Notes under the pieces: model-generated
Databases searched by the model: none
Told to the model about the DNA's origin: nothing
Seen by the model: the letters and a program-made list of their open reading frames with translations, nothing else
Shown here: one piece after another, positions 1 through 5,925 of the stretch
Layout: every line of letters starts with the position of its first letter
Numbering within the stretch: the first letter of the stretch is position 1
Program-made: the position numbers and the translations under genes
From: a virus
Virus record (IMG/VR): IMGVR_UViG_3300047550_004348
Location: 1-42,872 of that record
Direction: 5' to 3' (one strand)
DNA length: 42,872 nt

Positions 1-302
1 TGTATGGATGCTCGTTTGTCCTTTTGGACGACGAGATTTGTCTTAAAGATTTACTTGAAAATGCAGCAGTAGCAAGCGGGGCAACAGTAGTTCAAACTAT
101 TTCAAAAAAGTTTTATCCCCAAGGAGTAACTGTACTCTGTTTATTGTCAGAAAGTCATATTAGTATTCATACATGGCCTGAAGAAGGTAAGGCAGCAGTA
201 GATGTATATACTTGTGGTGATTGTAACCCCAAGATTGGATGTGATATTATCATCCAACAACTTTATGCAACTAATCATACTCTGAGTTACATAGAACGGT
301 AA
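1..302 (+). CDS. speD: S-adenosylmethionine decarboxylase, 3' part (5' end outside window)
   Basis: Makes decarboxylated SAM, the aminopropyl donor for spermidine synthesis. The reading frame is open from base 3 and the residues before the first possible start (TTG at 24) already match the family (YGCSFVLLDDE), so the true start lies upstream. The self-processing site SESHISIHTWPE is intact: cleavage between Glu and Ser gives the pyruvoyl cofactor. The catalytic-Cys region YTCGDCNP follows, and the end IIQQLYATNHTLSYIER resembles the bacterial-type short SpeD C-terminus. speD is a known auxiliary gene of T4-like cyanophages. The start and the first 20 or so residues cannot be seen. Confidence 0.93.
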   Translation, partial: YGCSFVLLDDEICLKDLLENAAVASGATVVQTISKKFYPQGVTVLCLLSESHISIHTWPEEGKAAVDVYTCGDCNPKIGCDIIIQQLYATNHTLSYIER

Positions 303-320
303 CAAAAGATACAAAAGTTC

Positions 321-348
321 TTGCATAAATTTAAAGAGATGCTATAAT
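321..348 (+). promoter_or_regulatory. Sigma-70-type promoter for the riboswitch-YRG peptide unit
   Basis: TTGCAT (321-326), a 16-bp spacer and a perfect TATAAT (343-348). The predicted start site, about base 355, falls almost exactly on the first conserved base of the riboswitch-like leader, which supports both calls. It looks like a host-polymerase (early) promoter. Confidence 0.75.
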
Positions 349-355
349 GCATTTA

Positions 356-452
356 CGTTCATCGGAGAAATCCGACGCAAGTAGGACGGCGGAACGGGAC
401 GTTCATTCGCTATTCGCAAATAGCGAACGCAAACCGCCCGAAGGAACGGGAC
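356..452 (+). promoter_or_regulatory. Glutamine-riboswitch-type leader (Downstream-peptide/glnA RNA family)
   Basis: This GC-rich leader in an AT-rich genome carries marks of the Downstream-peptide/glnA RNAs of marine cyanobacteria and their phages: CGTTCAT, a GAAA-capped hairpin (363-366 with 371-374), GACGCAAGTAGG (374-385), and CCGAAGGAACGGGAC near the end. P1 can form between 356-360 and 444-448, and a P3 helix between 388-392 (GGCGG) and 434-438 (CCGCC). Inside it is a second partial copy: CGTTCAT at 400-406, a 9-bp hairpin (406-414 with 419-427), ACGCAA at 427-432, and GGAACGGGAC at 443-452, identical to 391-400. It is either one aptamer with a large P3 insert or two tandem aptamers. 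Family members bind glutamine. Identification is by consensus recall, not by a covariance model. Confidence 0.78.
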
Positions 453-480
453 TAACCATCTCATTCTGGAGGAAATCCTA

Positions 481-639
481 ATGTCAAAAGTCGTTTATAG
501 AGGGTGTCCTTATGACACCGAGGATGCAAAAAAAGAGTATGTATCATGGTATAACCAGACACATGCTCCGGCACATCCAAAAAACACATATCGTGGTTTA
601 ACATACCGTCCTTGCAATAATGCGGAGGTGGCAAAATGA
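481..639 (+). CDS. Short YRG peptide, DUF4278-like, downstream of the riboswitch
   Basis: A 52-residue protein. A good Shine-Dalgarno (GGAGG, 468-472) sits 8 nt before the ATG. It has the doubled pattern of cyanobacterial DUF4278 proteins: VVYRGCPYD at the N-terminus and TYRGLTYRP near residue 37-44. Its place right after a Downstream-peptide-type leader is what that RNA family is named for: short ORFs under glutamine control. Function is unknown; a role in adjusting host nitrogen metabolism is inference from the leader. The stop codon overlaps the next start (ATGA). Confidence 0.8.
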   Translation: MSKVVYRGCPYDTEDAKKEYVSWYNQTHAPAHPKNTYRGLTYRPCNNAEVAK

Positions 640-737
640 ATACTTATTTCGTTCGCTATCTCAAGAAAAAGGCAAAGAAAGAAAAACTTCTTAAGGATGC
701 ACAACTGAATATGGCAAAGCAACCTCAAGTTGCTTGA
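636..737 (+). CDS. Hypothetical 33-residue basic peptide
   Basis: The ATG overlaps the stop of the YRG peptide (ATGA, 636-639), so it is probably translationally coupled. The sequence is lysine-rich (RYLKKKAKKEKLLKDA), likely one amphipathic helix, and ends just before a strong terminator, so the two peptides form a closed transcription unit. I do not recognise a family. The coupling and the terminator right after the stop are the main reasons to believe it is real. Confidence 0.55.
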   Translation: MNTYFVRYLKKKAKKEKLLKDAQLNMAKQPQVA

Positions 738-741
738 TTTT

Positions 742-771
742 AGAGAGGGACTTGACTCCCTCTCTTTTTTT
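742..771 (+). terminator. Rho-independent terminator of the riboswitch operon
   Basis: A perfect 9-bp stem (742-750 with 757-765), a 6-nt loop CTTGAC and a run of T. It lies 4 nt after the stop of the 33-residue peptide. Its loop supplies most of the -35 box of the next promoter. Confidence 0.93.
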
Positions 772-780
772 ATGTATAAT
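752..780 (+). promoter_or_regulatory. Sigma-70-type promoter overlapping the terminator
   Basis: TTGACT (752-757), a 17-bp spacer and TATAAT (775-780). The -35 hexamer is the terminator loop plus the first base of its 3' arm. It should drive the acidic protein and thyX, starting near base 787. Confidence 0.78.
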
Positions 781-803
781 GACCTTTGTGGAGGTTGATA
801 AAG

Positions 804-1040
804 ATGGATAGAGAAAAGCTTAAGCTTATTATAAGAAACCTTGAGTCTCTTTTGGAATGTTTAAAATCAGAAGTATATTCTAATGTAGATTCATATAAAC
901 AAGAACCACGATATGAGGAGATTGTACATTACATTGACGATTATGATGAGGTCTTTTATGATGAGGAAGATGACTTTGATTTACCAAACGTAAATAGAAA
1001 ATACAAGATTACAAACGATGATGATGGAGATGGACTATGA
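804..1040 (+). CDS. Hypothetical small acidic protein
   Basis: A 78-residue protein. The ATG at 804 is chosen over an in-frame TTG at 786 because GGAGG (790-794) lies 9 nt before it. The N-terminal half is a predicted amphipathic helix (KLKLIIRNLESLLECLKSEV); the C-terminal half is very acidic (16 Asp/Glu in the last 41 residues, including YDEEDDFD). It overlaps thyX by 4 nt (ATGA). I do not recognise the family. Strongly acidic small phage proteins can be nucleic-acid mimics or partner-binding proteins, but nothing here shows that. Confidence 0.7.
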   Translation: MDREKLKLIIRNLESLLECLKSEVYSNVDSYKQEPRYEEIVHYIDDYDEVFYDEEDDFDLPNVNRKYKITNDDDGDGL

Positions 1041-1789
1041 AACCAATTAAATCAAAAGATCTACTAAAACTCGACAAAAGGCTTCAGGTTGTAAAACTTC
1101 AATGCTATCCAATTCCAGAGCAAGTTATTTGGCAGGCAGGAAAGGGTGATTACTCTGAAGTTCCTATTCACGAAGTTAAAGTTCCAAGTCATCAGGAATG
1201 TGGTGAATGGATTGTGGAGCAACTTCTTGCAAATGAAAGAGGTCATTGGGGTCCATTAGAGCATCCGGGAATTACTTTTTCAGTGGCTGGATTTGTTCAT
1301 AGTGTAATGGTTCAGTCAAGAACTCATCGTATTGGAACTTCTTGGGATGTTCAATCTCAACGTTATACTGGAAAGCGTGTAGTAAAAGTTGCAAAAAAAG
1401 AACTGGACATAGAAGATGTCTTCTATGTGCGTCCTGAGGGGTTCTACACCAATCGTAAAGGTAAGAAGTATGAATGGACCGAAGGGCACCGTCAACGCAA
1501 GTTAGAGAGGATTCTGAGTGAGTGTGAGGAGTATGCTGATTACTATGAGCAAGGAATGTGTGAAGAGCATATTCGCGACTATCTTCCTCAAGCAATACGT
1601 CAGAATTTTGTAGTATCATTTAATCTTCGTTCTGTTCTTCACTTTATGGATCTTCGTTCAAAACTTGATGCACAGGTTGAAATACAAGCACTTTGCGATG
1701 CTTTTATGCCTGAACTTCAAAGGTGGGCGCCTAATGTTTGGAAGTATTATGAGGAGAAGAGGCTTCATAAAGCACGATTGAGTCCCTAA
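1037..1789 (+). CDS. thyX: FAD-dependent thymidylate synthase ThyX
   Basis: Methylates dUMP to dTMP using methylene-tetrahydrofolate and FAD/NADPH, supplying dTTP for phage DNA synthesis. It has 250 residues, the usual ThyX length. The signature is HRIGTSWDVQSQRY at residues 97-110. This is the RHRxxSxxxxSxRY motif with one extra residue between HR and the first Ser, a form I associate with cyanobacterial ThyX. HWGPLEHPGITFSVAGF near residues 70-86 and LRSVLHFMDLRSKLDAQVEIQ near the C-terminus also fit. It is coupled to the upstream acidic ORF. thyX is common in T4-like cyanophages and replaces T4 td. Confidence 0.95.
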   Translation: MKPIKSKDLLKLDKRLQVVKLQCYPIPEQVIWQAGKGDYSEVPIHEVKVPSHQECGEWIVEQLLANERGHWGPLEHPGITFSVAGFVHSVMVQSRTHRIGTSWDVQSQRYTGKRVVKVAKKELDIEDVFYVRPEGFYTNRKGKKYEWTEGHRQRKLERILSECEEYADYYEQGMCEEHIRDYLPQAIRQNFVVSFNLRSVLHFMDLRSKLDAQVEIQALCDAFMPELQRWAPNVWKYYEEKRLHKARLSP

Positions 1790-1837
1790 TATGCCGAAAT
1801 AAAAGAAAAAGTCACTCTGGATATGTTTGGAAATATG

Positions 1838-1846
1838 TGATATAAT
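1838..1846 (+). promoter_or_regulatory. Extended -10 promoter
   Basis: TGATATAAT fits the extended -10 consensus TGnTATAAT. No good -35 box is present. It lies 21 nt before the 52-residue ORF at 1868. Confidence 0.5.
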
Positions 1847-1867
1847 AATTTTTATTTAAAAAATAAA

Positions 1868-2026
1868 ATGAAAAGTTGGTGCATCAAAGATCATTTAACT
1901 GGACATATATTCAAAATTCTTTTAAGTGAAGAGGACTTTCAAAAATTTCTCAAAGAAAATCCAGATGTGGATGAATGTATTGATTGTGTAGAGTGCGATG
2001 ATGCACCTTCAATTACTATTGAATAA
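1868..2026 (+). CDS. Hypothetical 52-residue protein
   Basis: ATG start, no clear Shine-Dalgarno, extended -10 promoter just upstream. It contains a CxxC-type pair and a third Cys (CIDCVEC, residues 37-43). The segment LLSEEDFQKFLKENPDVDE resembles MSVHDWDQWKKDNPEWDRD in the next gene, so the two may be distant relatives. The Cys cluster suggests possible metal binding. The F-x-x-F-L-x-x-NPD pattern also recalls FmdB-like cyanophage proteins, but this is weak. Confidence 0.6.
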   Translation: MKSWCIKDHLTGHIFKILLSEEDFQKFLKENPDVDECIDCVECDDAPSITIE

Positions 2027-2029
2027 ATA
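2022..2029 (+). promoter_or_regulatory. T4-type late promoter-like element
   Basis: AATAAATA, 25 nt before the TTG start at 2055, overlapping the stop of the previous ORF. One mismatch to TATAAATA. Confidence 0.4.
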
Positions 2030-2054
2030 TTCCCATATAAAATGGAGGTTAGCA

Positions 2055-2303
2055 TTGGCAACGTATCCGGTTATCAATAAACAAACTGGTGAACAAAAAG
2101 AAATTACAATGAGTGTTCACGATTGGGACCAGTGGAAGAAAGACAATCCAGAATGGGATAGAGATTGGTCTGATCCATCAACCTGTCCTGCTTCGGGTGA
2201 AGTTGGTGAAATTTATGATCGACTTAAAAAATCTCACCCAGGATGGAACAATGTCTTACATAAAGCTTCAAAGGTTCCTGGATCAAAAGTAAAACCAATT
2301 TAA
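2055..2303 (+). CDS. Conserved cyanophage hypothetical, Trp-rich
   Basis: An 82-residue protein. I choose the TTG at 2055 because GGAGG (2044-2048) lies 6 nt before it and because relatives I remember begin ATYPVINK. The longer in-frame ATG versions have no ribosome site. It is rich in Trp and Asp (HDWDQWKKDNPEWDRDW) and ends HPGWNNVLHKASKVPGSKV. The C-terminal pattern (GW/F-x-x-V-L-x-K) resembles the tail of FmdB-like regulators, but the N-terminal zinc ribbon is absent. It sits 7 nt before phoH, as in other cyanophages. Function unknown. Confidence 0.75.
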   Translation: MATYPVINKQTGEQKEITMSVHDWDQWKKDNPEWDRDWSDPSTCPASGEVGEIYDRLKKSHPGWNNVLHKASKVPGSKVKPI

Positions 2304-2310
2304 TTTTTAT

Positions 2311-3066
2311 ATGGCAAGAAGAAATAGGAAAGAAGACCATCCAATTGGTGTTGGAATGACTGCAAGGCAAATGAAGCGCAAGAAACCAATTAGTTCTGAT
2401 TTGATGAGAGATATTGAACCTCTTACAGAAAATCAAACACGACTTTATCAAGCATACGAAAAAGGGCAGCATATTGTTGCTTATGGATGTGCTGGAACAG
2501 GTAAAACTTTTATTACCTTGTATAATGCTCTTCAAGATGTACTTGATGAGAGAAGCCCTTACGAAAAAATATACATTGTAAGGTCTCTTGTTGCCACTCG
2601 TGAAATTGGTTTTCTTCCTGGAGACCATGAAGATAAGTCTTCACTTTACCAAATCCCGTACAAGAATATGGTAAAGTATATGTTTACCCCACAAGATGAA
2701 GCGGCTGCTGAAATGCTTTATGGTAATCTCAAAACTCAAGGAACGATTAGTTTTTGGAGCACTTCTTTTATTCGCGGAACTACTTTAGATAAAAGTATTA
2801 TCATCGTTGATGAATTTCAAAACTTGAACTTTCACGAACTTGATAGTATAATTACTCGTGTAGGTGAAAATAGTAAGATTATGTTCTGTGGTGATGCCAC
2901 TCAATCTGATCTTATCAAAACGAATGAAAAGAACGGAATCGTTGATTTTATGAAAATTCTTCGTATGATGCCTTCAATTGATATTATTGAATTTGGAGTT
3001 GACGATATTGTTCGTTCTGGATTTGTAAAGGAATATATTCTTGCTAAAATGGAAGTTGGTGTATGA
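2311..3066 (+). CDS. phoH: PhoH-like P-loop ATPase
   Basis: A 251-residue PhoH family ATPase. Walker A is G59-CAGTGK-T66 and Walker B is IIIVDE at residues 163-168. Other family marks are IYIVRSLVATREIGFLPGD (residues 87-105, with one substitution pattern typical of phages) and IMFCGDATQSDL. PhoH is found in most marine myoviruses; it is often linked to phosphate stress but its role in infection is not settled, and an RNA or DNA helicase/nuclease role has been proposed. The end overlaps the next start by 4 nt, placing it at the head of the replication block. Confidence 0.95.
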   Translation: MARRNRKEDHPIGVGMTARQMKRKKPISSDLMRDIEPLTENQTRLYQAYEKGQHIVAYGCAGTGKTFITLYNALQDVLDERSPYEKIYIVRSLVATREIGFLPGDHEDKSSLYQIPYKNMVKYMFTPQDEAAAEMLYGNLKTQGTISFWSTSFIRGTTLDKSIIIVDEFQNLNFHELDSIITRVGENSKIMFCGDATQSDLIKTNEKNGIVDFMKILRMMPSIDIIEFGVDDIVRSGFVKEYILAKMEVGV

Positions 3067-3743
3067 GTTTTGTTCATCATAATTTTTTAGGTGATCTTGA
3101 ATTAGAAAAAGACGATACAAAACAATTTAGATTGTATCGTCTTCCAAATAACCAATGGGTGCCTTCAATTACTTCGGTTACTTCATTCTATAATCGTCAA
3201 ATTTTCATTGATTGGAAAAAGCGTGTAGGACTTGAAGAAGCAAATCGGATTACTAAAAAGGCAACAGCAAGAGGAACGGATTTTCACCAAGTTTGTCAAG
3301 ATTATCTTGAAAACAAAGAACTTATCTGGGAAAGTTATCAACCTCTGACAAAGATTATGTTTCATCACGCGAAACCATATCTTGATAAGATAAATAATAT
3401 TCACGCGATTGAAAGAACTTTATACTCTGAATATTATGGACTTGCGGGAAGAGTTGACTGTATTGCAGAATACGAAGGAGAATTAGCAGTCATTGACTTT
3501 AAAACTTCAGAAAAAATTAAACCTGAAGAATGGATTGAAAATTATTTTGTTCAGGAAATGTTTTATGCTGCTGCTTATTATGAGCGGACTGGACAAATCG
3601 TTAAAAAACTCATCACATTAATGGTTACTCCAACTGGCGAAGTCAAGGTGTTTGACAAAAGAAACAAAGGAGATTATATTAAGTTATTAGTTCGCTACGT
3701 TAAAGAATTTGTACATCACAATATTAGGTCAGATGGAGAATGA
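3063..3743 (+). CDS. PD-(D/E)XK exonuclease, RecB/MGME1-like
   Basis: A 226-residue nuclease. The active-site pattern is clear: RGTDFH at residues 70-75, the acidic motif GRVDCIAEYEGEL at 129-141, and VIDFKTS at 143-149 giving D145-x-K147. A conserved Gln/Tyr helix (QEMFYAAAYY) follows, as in Cas4/RecB-type nucleases. It should cut DNA ends using divalent metal, probably in recombination or host DNA breakdown. It lies between phoH and gp33, a common cyanophage order. The 3' end overlaps gp33 by 11 nt. Confidence 0.9.
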   Translation: MSFVHHNFLGDLELEKDDTKQFRLYRLPNNQWVPSITSVTSFYNRQIFIDWKKRVGLEEANRITKKATARGTDFHQVCQDYLENKELIWESYQPLTKIMFHHAKPYLDKINNIHAIERTLYSEYYGLAGRVDCIAEYEGELAVIDFKTSEKIKPEEWIENYFVQEMFYAAAYYERTGQIVKKLITLMVTPTGEVKVFDKRNKGDYIKLLVRYVKEFVHHNIRSDGE

Positions 3744-3990
3744 ATTAGAGAAAGCACTAGAAAGTAAATTTTATTGCCCCTCTAAGTTCGCACAAGAGAT
3801 TGAAAATCTTGTACATATTAATACAGATATGAATTATATTGATGCAATTATTCATTTTTGTGAAGAAAACAATATTGATTTAGAATCAGTTCCCAAATTG
3901 ATTTCAAAACCTTTGAAAGAAAAAATTAAGTATGAAGCAATGGAATTAAACTTTTTGAAAAAAACTTCCCGTGCCAAATTGGTTTTTTAA
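3733..3990 (+). CDS. 33: Late-transcription coactivator gp33
   Basis: An 85-residue protein starting at ATG 3733 (an in-frame TTG at 3709 is less likely). It aligns with T4 gp33 over NYIDAIIHFCEENNIDLESVPKLISK (positions about 37-62), compared with T4 SYLEATTAFLEENSIP, and ends in a hydrophobic tail. In T4, gp33 binds the RNA polymerase flap and bridges it to the sliding clamp at TATAAATA promoters, several of which occur in this window. The order gp33-gp59-gp32 matches T4. Confidence 0.85.
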   Translation: MENELEKALESKFYCPSKFAQEIENLVHINTDMNYIDAIIHFCEENNIDLESVPKLISKPLKEKIKYEAMELNFLKKTSRAKLVF

Positions 3991-4586
3991 TGGCACCATT
4001 TGATTGTTATAAAATTTATCTTGCATTAAAAAATCATTTCACTAAAGATAACTACGATTACTTTAAGTATTGCGGAAAATCCAGAGCATCTATTCAATCT
4101 TTCTATAAACGAAAAGATAGATTTTGGTTTGAAAAGATTTCCCGCCAAAAATCAGATAAAGAAATTTTAGATTTTTTTGTTTCTAATTTTGTTTCTTGTA
4201 ATGACCCCGAATCTTTGTGGATAGGTGAAATAATTAAAGAAGGAGAGAGTAGATACAAGGAGTGGCAGAAAAAAATTCAATCACTTTCTTATATTTTCAA
4301 ACAAGAAAGCAAATCTTTATTTGAAGAAAATAAATTTGAAACTATTTTTGAATGTTTAAAAGGACACCCAGTTCTTCTTAAACAATATTTGAGCGGTAAC
4401 ATATCTTTAGAGACTATAGTTCTTTATGATAAAATTTTTGAATACTCAAAAAAATTTGATAAAAAACTTCTAGATCCTGTGTGGGAAACCGTCAGTCGTA
4501 GAATTAAAAAATATAAACCCTTTCTAAATATTGATGTATTTCAATATCGTAAAATTTTGAAGCAAATTATTTTGGAGGATCAATGA
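3990..4586 (+). CDS. 59: gp59 loader of the gp41 replicative helicase
   Basis: A 198-residue, Lys-rich protein. It matches T4 gp59 (217 residues) in order and pattern: YKIYLALKNHFTKDNYDYFKY at the N-terminus, then RKDRFWFEKISRQ, DFFVSNFVSCND and LWIGEI, and in the C-terminal half LKQYLSGNISLETIVLYDKI. gp59 binds forks covered by gp32 and loads the helicase. The start overlaps the gp33 stop by 1 nt (TAATG) and the end overlaps the next gene by 4 nt, so the genes are translated together. gp32, its partner, is two genes on. Confidence 0.92.
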   Translation: MAPFDCYKIYLALKNHFTKDNYDYFKYCGKSRASIQSFYKRKDRFWFEKISRQKSDKEILDFFVSNFVSCNDPESLWIGEIIKEGESRYKEWQKKIQSLSYIFKQESKSLFEENKFETIFECLKGHPVLLKQYLSGNISLETIVLYDKIFEYSKKFDKKLLDPVWETVSRRIKKYKPFLNIDVFQYRKILKQIILEDQ

Positions 4587-4927
4587 GTTTCTTTAGTTCG
4601 GAAGTCGTCCGTGCAGAGATGACTGAAATTGCGGAACTTCAAGAACAAGTTTATGCAAATGTATTTAAATTTCCCTCAATGAGTAAAGAGGAAAAACTAG
4701 AACATGTTAAAGTTCTAGAGAAACTTTTAGATAAACAAAAAATTCTTTATACAAGAATGAGTTTATCTGATGATCCTGAGGCAGTTGAAATGAAAGAATG
4801 TATTGTTAATTCTGCAATTGGTATGGGTATGCCTCCTGGAACAGATATGAATATCATTTTGAATAATATGTCTAAAATGCTTGATAATATGAAAACTCAG
4901 ATTGACAAGACAGGTTCCGACCTGTAG
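4583..4927 (+). CDS. DUF1825-like conserved protein
   Basis: A 114-residue, mostly helical protein. MSFFSSEVVRAEMTEIAEL at the N-terminus resembles DUF1825, a family of cyanobacteria and their phages (typical start MAFFDSEIVQEE). The centre KLLDKQKILYTRMSLSDDPEA also fits. It sits between gp59 and gp32 in the replication operon, which suggests a replication or host-takeover role, but none is established. The Met/Gly stretch AIGMGMPPGTDM in the C-terminal third is typical of the phage form as I remember it. Confidence 0.7.
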   Translation: MSFFSSEVVRAEMTEIAELQEQVYANVFKFPSMSKEEKLEHVKVLEKLLDKQKILYTRMSLSDDPEAVEMKECIVNSAIGMGMPPGTDMNIILNNMSKMLDNMKTQIDKTGSDL

Positions 4928-4974
4928 AATATTGAAGTACACAAAGGCCAAATCTCAACAAATACGAGGTACAA

Positions 4975-5922
4975 ATGTCATTCCAAAATCTTAAAAAGCA
5001 ATCTTCTCTTGGTTCACTGACTGAAAAACTTGTAAAGCAAGTTGAAAAAATGAGTGCCACTTCTAGTGGTCCTGATGAGCGTTTCTGGAAACCAGAAATG
5101 GGTAAAGATGGTGTCGGATCTGCAGTAATTCGTTTCCTGCCCGCACCAGAAGGTGAAGAACTTCCTTGGACAAAAATGTATTCACACGCTTTCCAAGGAC
5201 CTGGTGGATGGTATATTGAGAATTCACTTACTACAGTTGGTCAAAAAGATCCTGTGAGTGAATACAATCGTGGACTGTGGAATAGCGGTAGCGAGAAAGA
5301 TAAGGATACTGTTCGTAAGCAAAAGCGTAAACTCTCTTATTACAGCAATATCTACGTCGTCAAGGATCCTGCAAATCCAGCAAACGAAGGTAAAGTTTTT
5401 CTTTTCAAGTACGGTAAGAAAATCTTTGATAAAATTCTGAATGCAATGCAACCAGAATTTGATGATGAAGATCCAATCAATCCTTTTGACTTCTGGCAAG
5501 GTGCAAACTTCAAGATCAAAATTGTGAAGAAGGATGGTTACTGGAACTATGATAAGTCTGAGTTTGATCGTGTAGCACCACTTCTTGATGATGACGATGC
5601 ACTTGAAGCAATTTGGAAGAAAGAATATTCTCTGACTGCAATCAGTGCTCCTGATCAATTCAAGACATACGAAGAACTTGAGCGTCGTATGAATTACGTT
5701 CTTGGACTTAGTGAAACAAATACTCCTACTAAGTCCCGTGCTGTGATTGAGCAAGAAGATGAGTTCGAATCTTATTCTTCTACTCCAAGTCGTGAAGAGC
5801 GAGTAATGGAAGAACTTGAAGAGTCTTACAATCGTAGTAAGTCTCCTTCACTTCCTAAAATTACTTCTGATGATGACGATGAAGATGATGCTCTTGCTTA
5901 TTTTTCCCGTCTTGCTGAATAA
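4975..5922 (+). CDS. 32: gp32 single-stranded DNA-binding protein
   Basis: Coats ssDNA and organises phage replication, recombination and repair. It has 315 residues. The N-terminal basic region (MSFQNLKKQSSLGSL) serves cooperativity. The OB-fold core includes GWYIENSLTTVG and SYYSNIYVVKDPANPANEGK, close to the T4 WYIENC and YWANILVVKDP segments. The C-terminal tail is acidic (SDDDDEDDALAYF) and in T4 recruits partners such as gp59. The zinc site of T4 gp32 (His64, Cys77, Cys87, Cys90) is lost: H71 remains but the Cys positions are S84, V94 and Y97, and the whole protein has no Cys. An SD-like CGAGG precedes the ATG. Confidence 0.95.
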   Translation: MSFQNLKKQSSLGSLTEKLVKQVEKMSATSSGPDERFWKPEMGKDGVGSAVIRFLPAPEGEELPWTKMYSHAFQGPGGWYIENSLTTVGQKDPVSEYNRGLWNSGSEKDKDTVRKQKRKLSYYSNIYVVKDPANPANEGKVFLFKYGKKIFDKILNAMQPEFDDEDPINPFDFWQGANFKIKIVKKDGYWNYDKSEFDRVAPLLDDDDALEAIWKKEYSLTAISAPDQFKTYEELERRMNYVLGLSETNTPTKSRAVIEQEDEFESYSSTPSREERVMEELEESYNRSKSPSLPKITSDDDDEDDALAYFSRLAE

Positions 5923-5925
5923 TTT

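Noticed and set aside
510-728. Minus-strand ORF of 72 codons opposite the YRG peptide and the 33-residue peptide
   Set aside because: Antisense to two genes that have a promoter, ribosome site and terminator; its Cys/Phe-rich content is what reversed AT-rich coding gives.
5224-5754. Long minus-strand ORF (176 codons) inside gp32
   Set aside because: Shadow of the well-supported gp32 frame; no family pattern.
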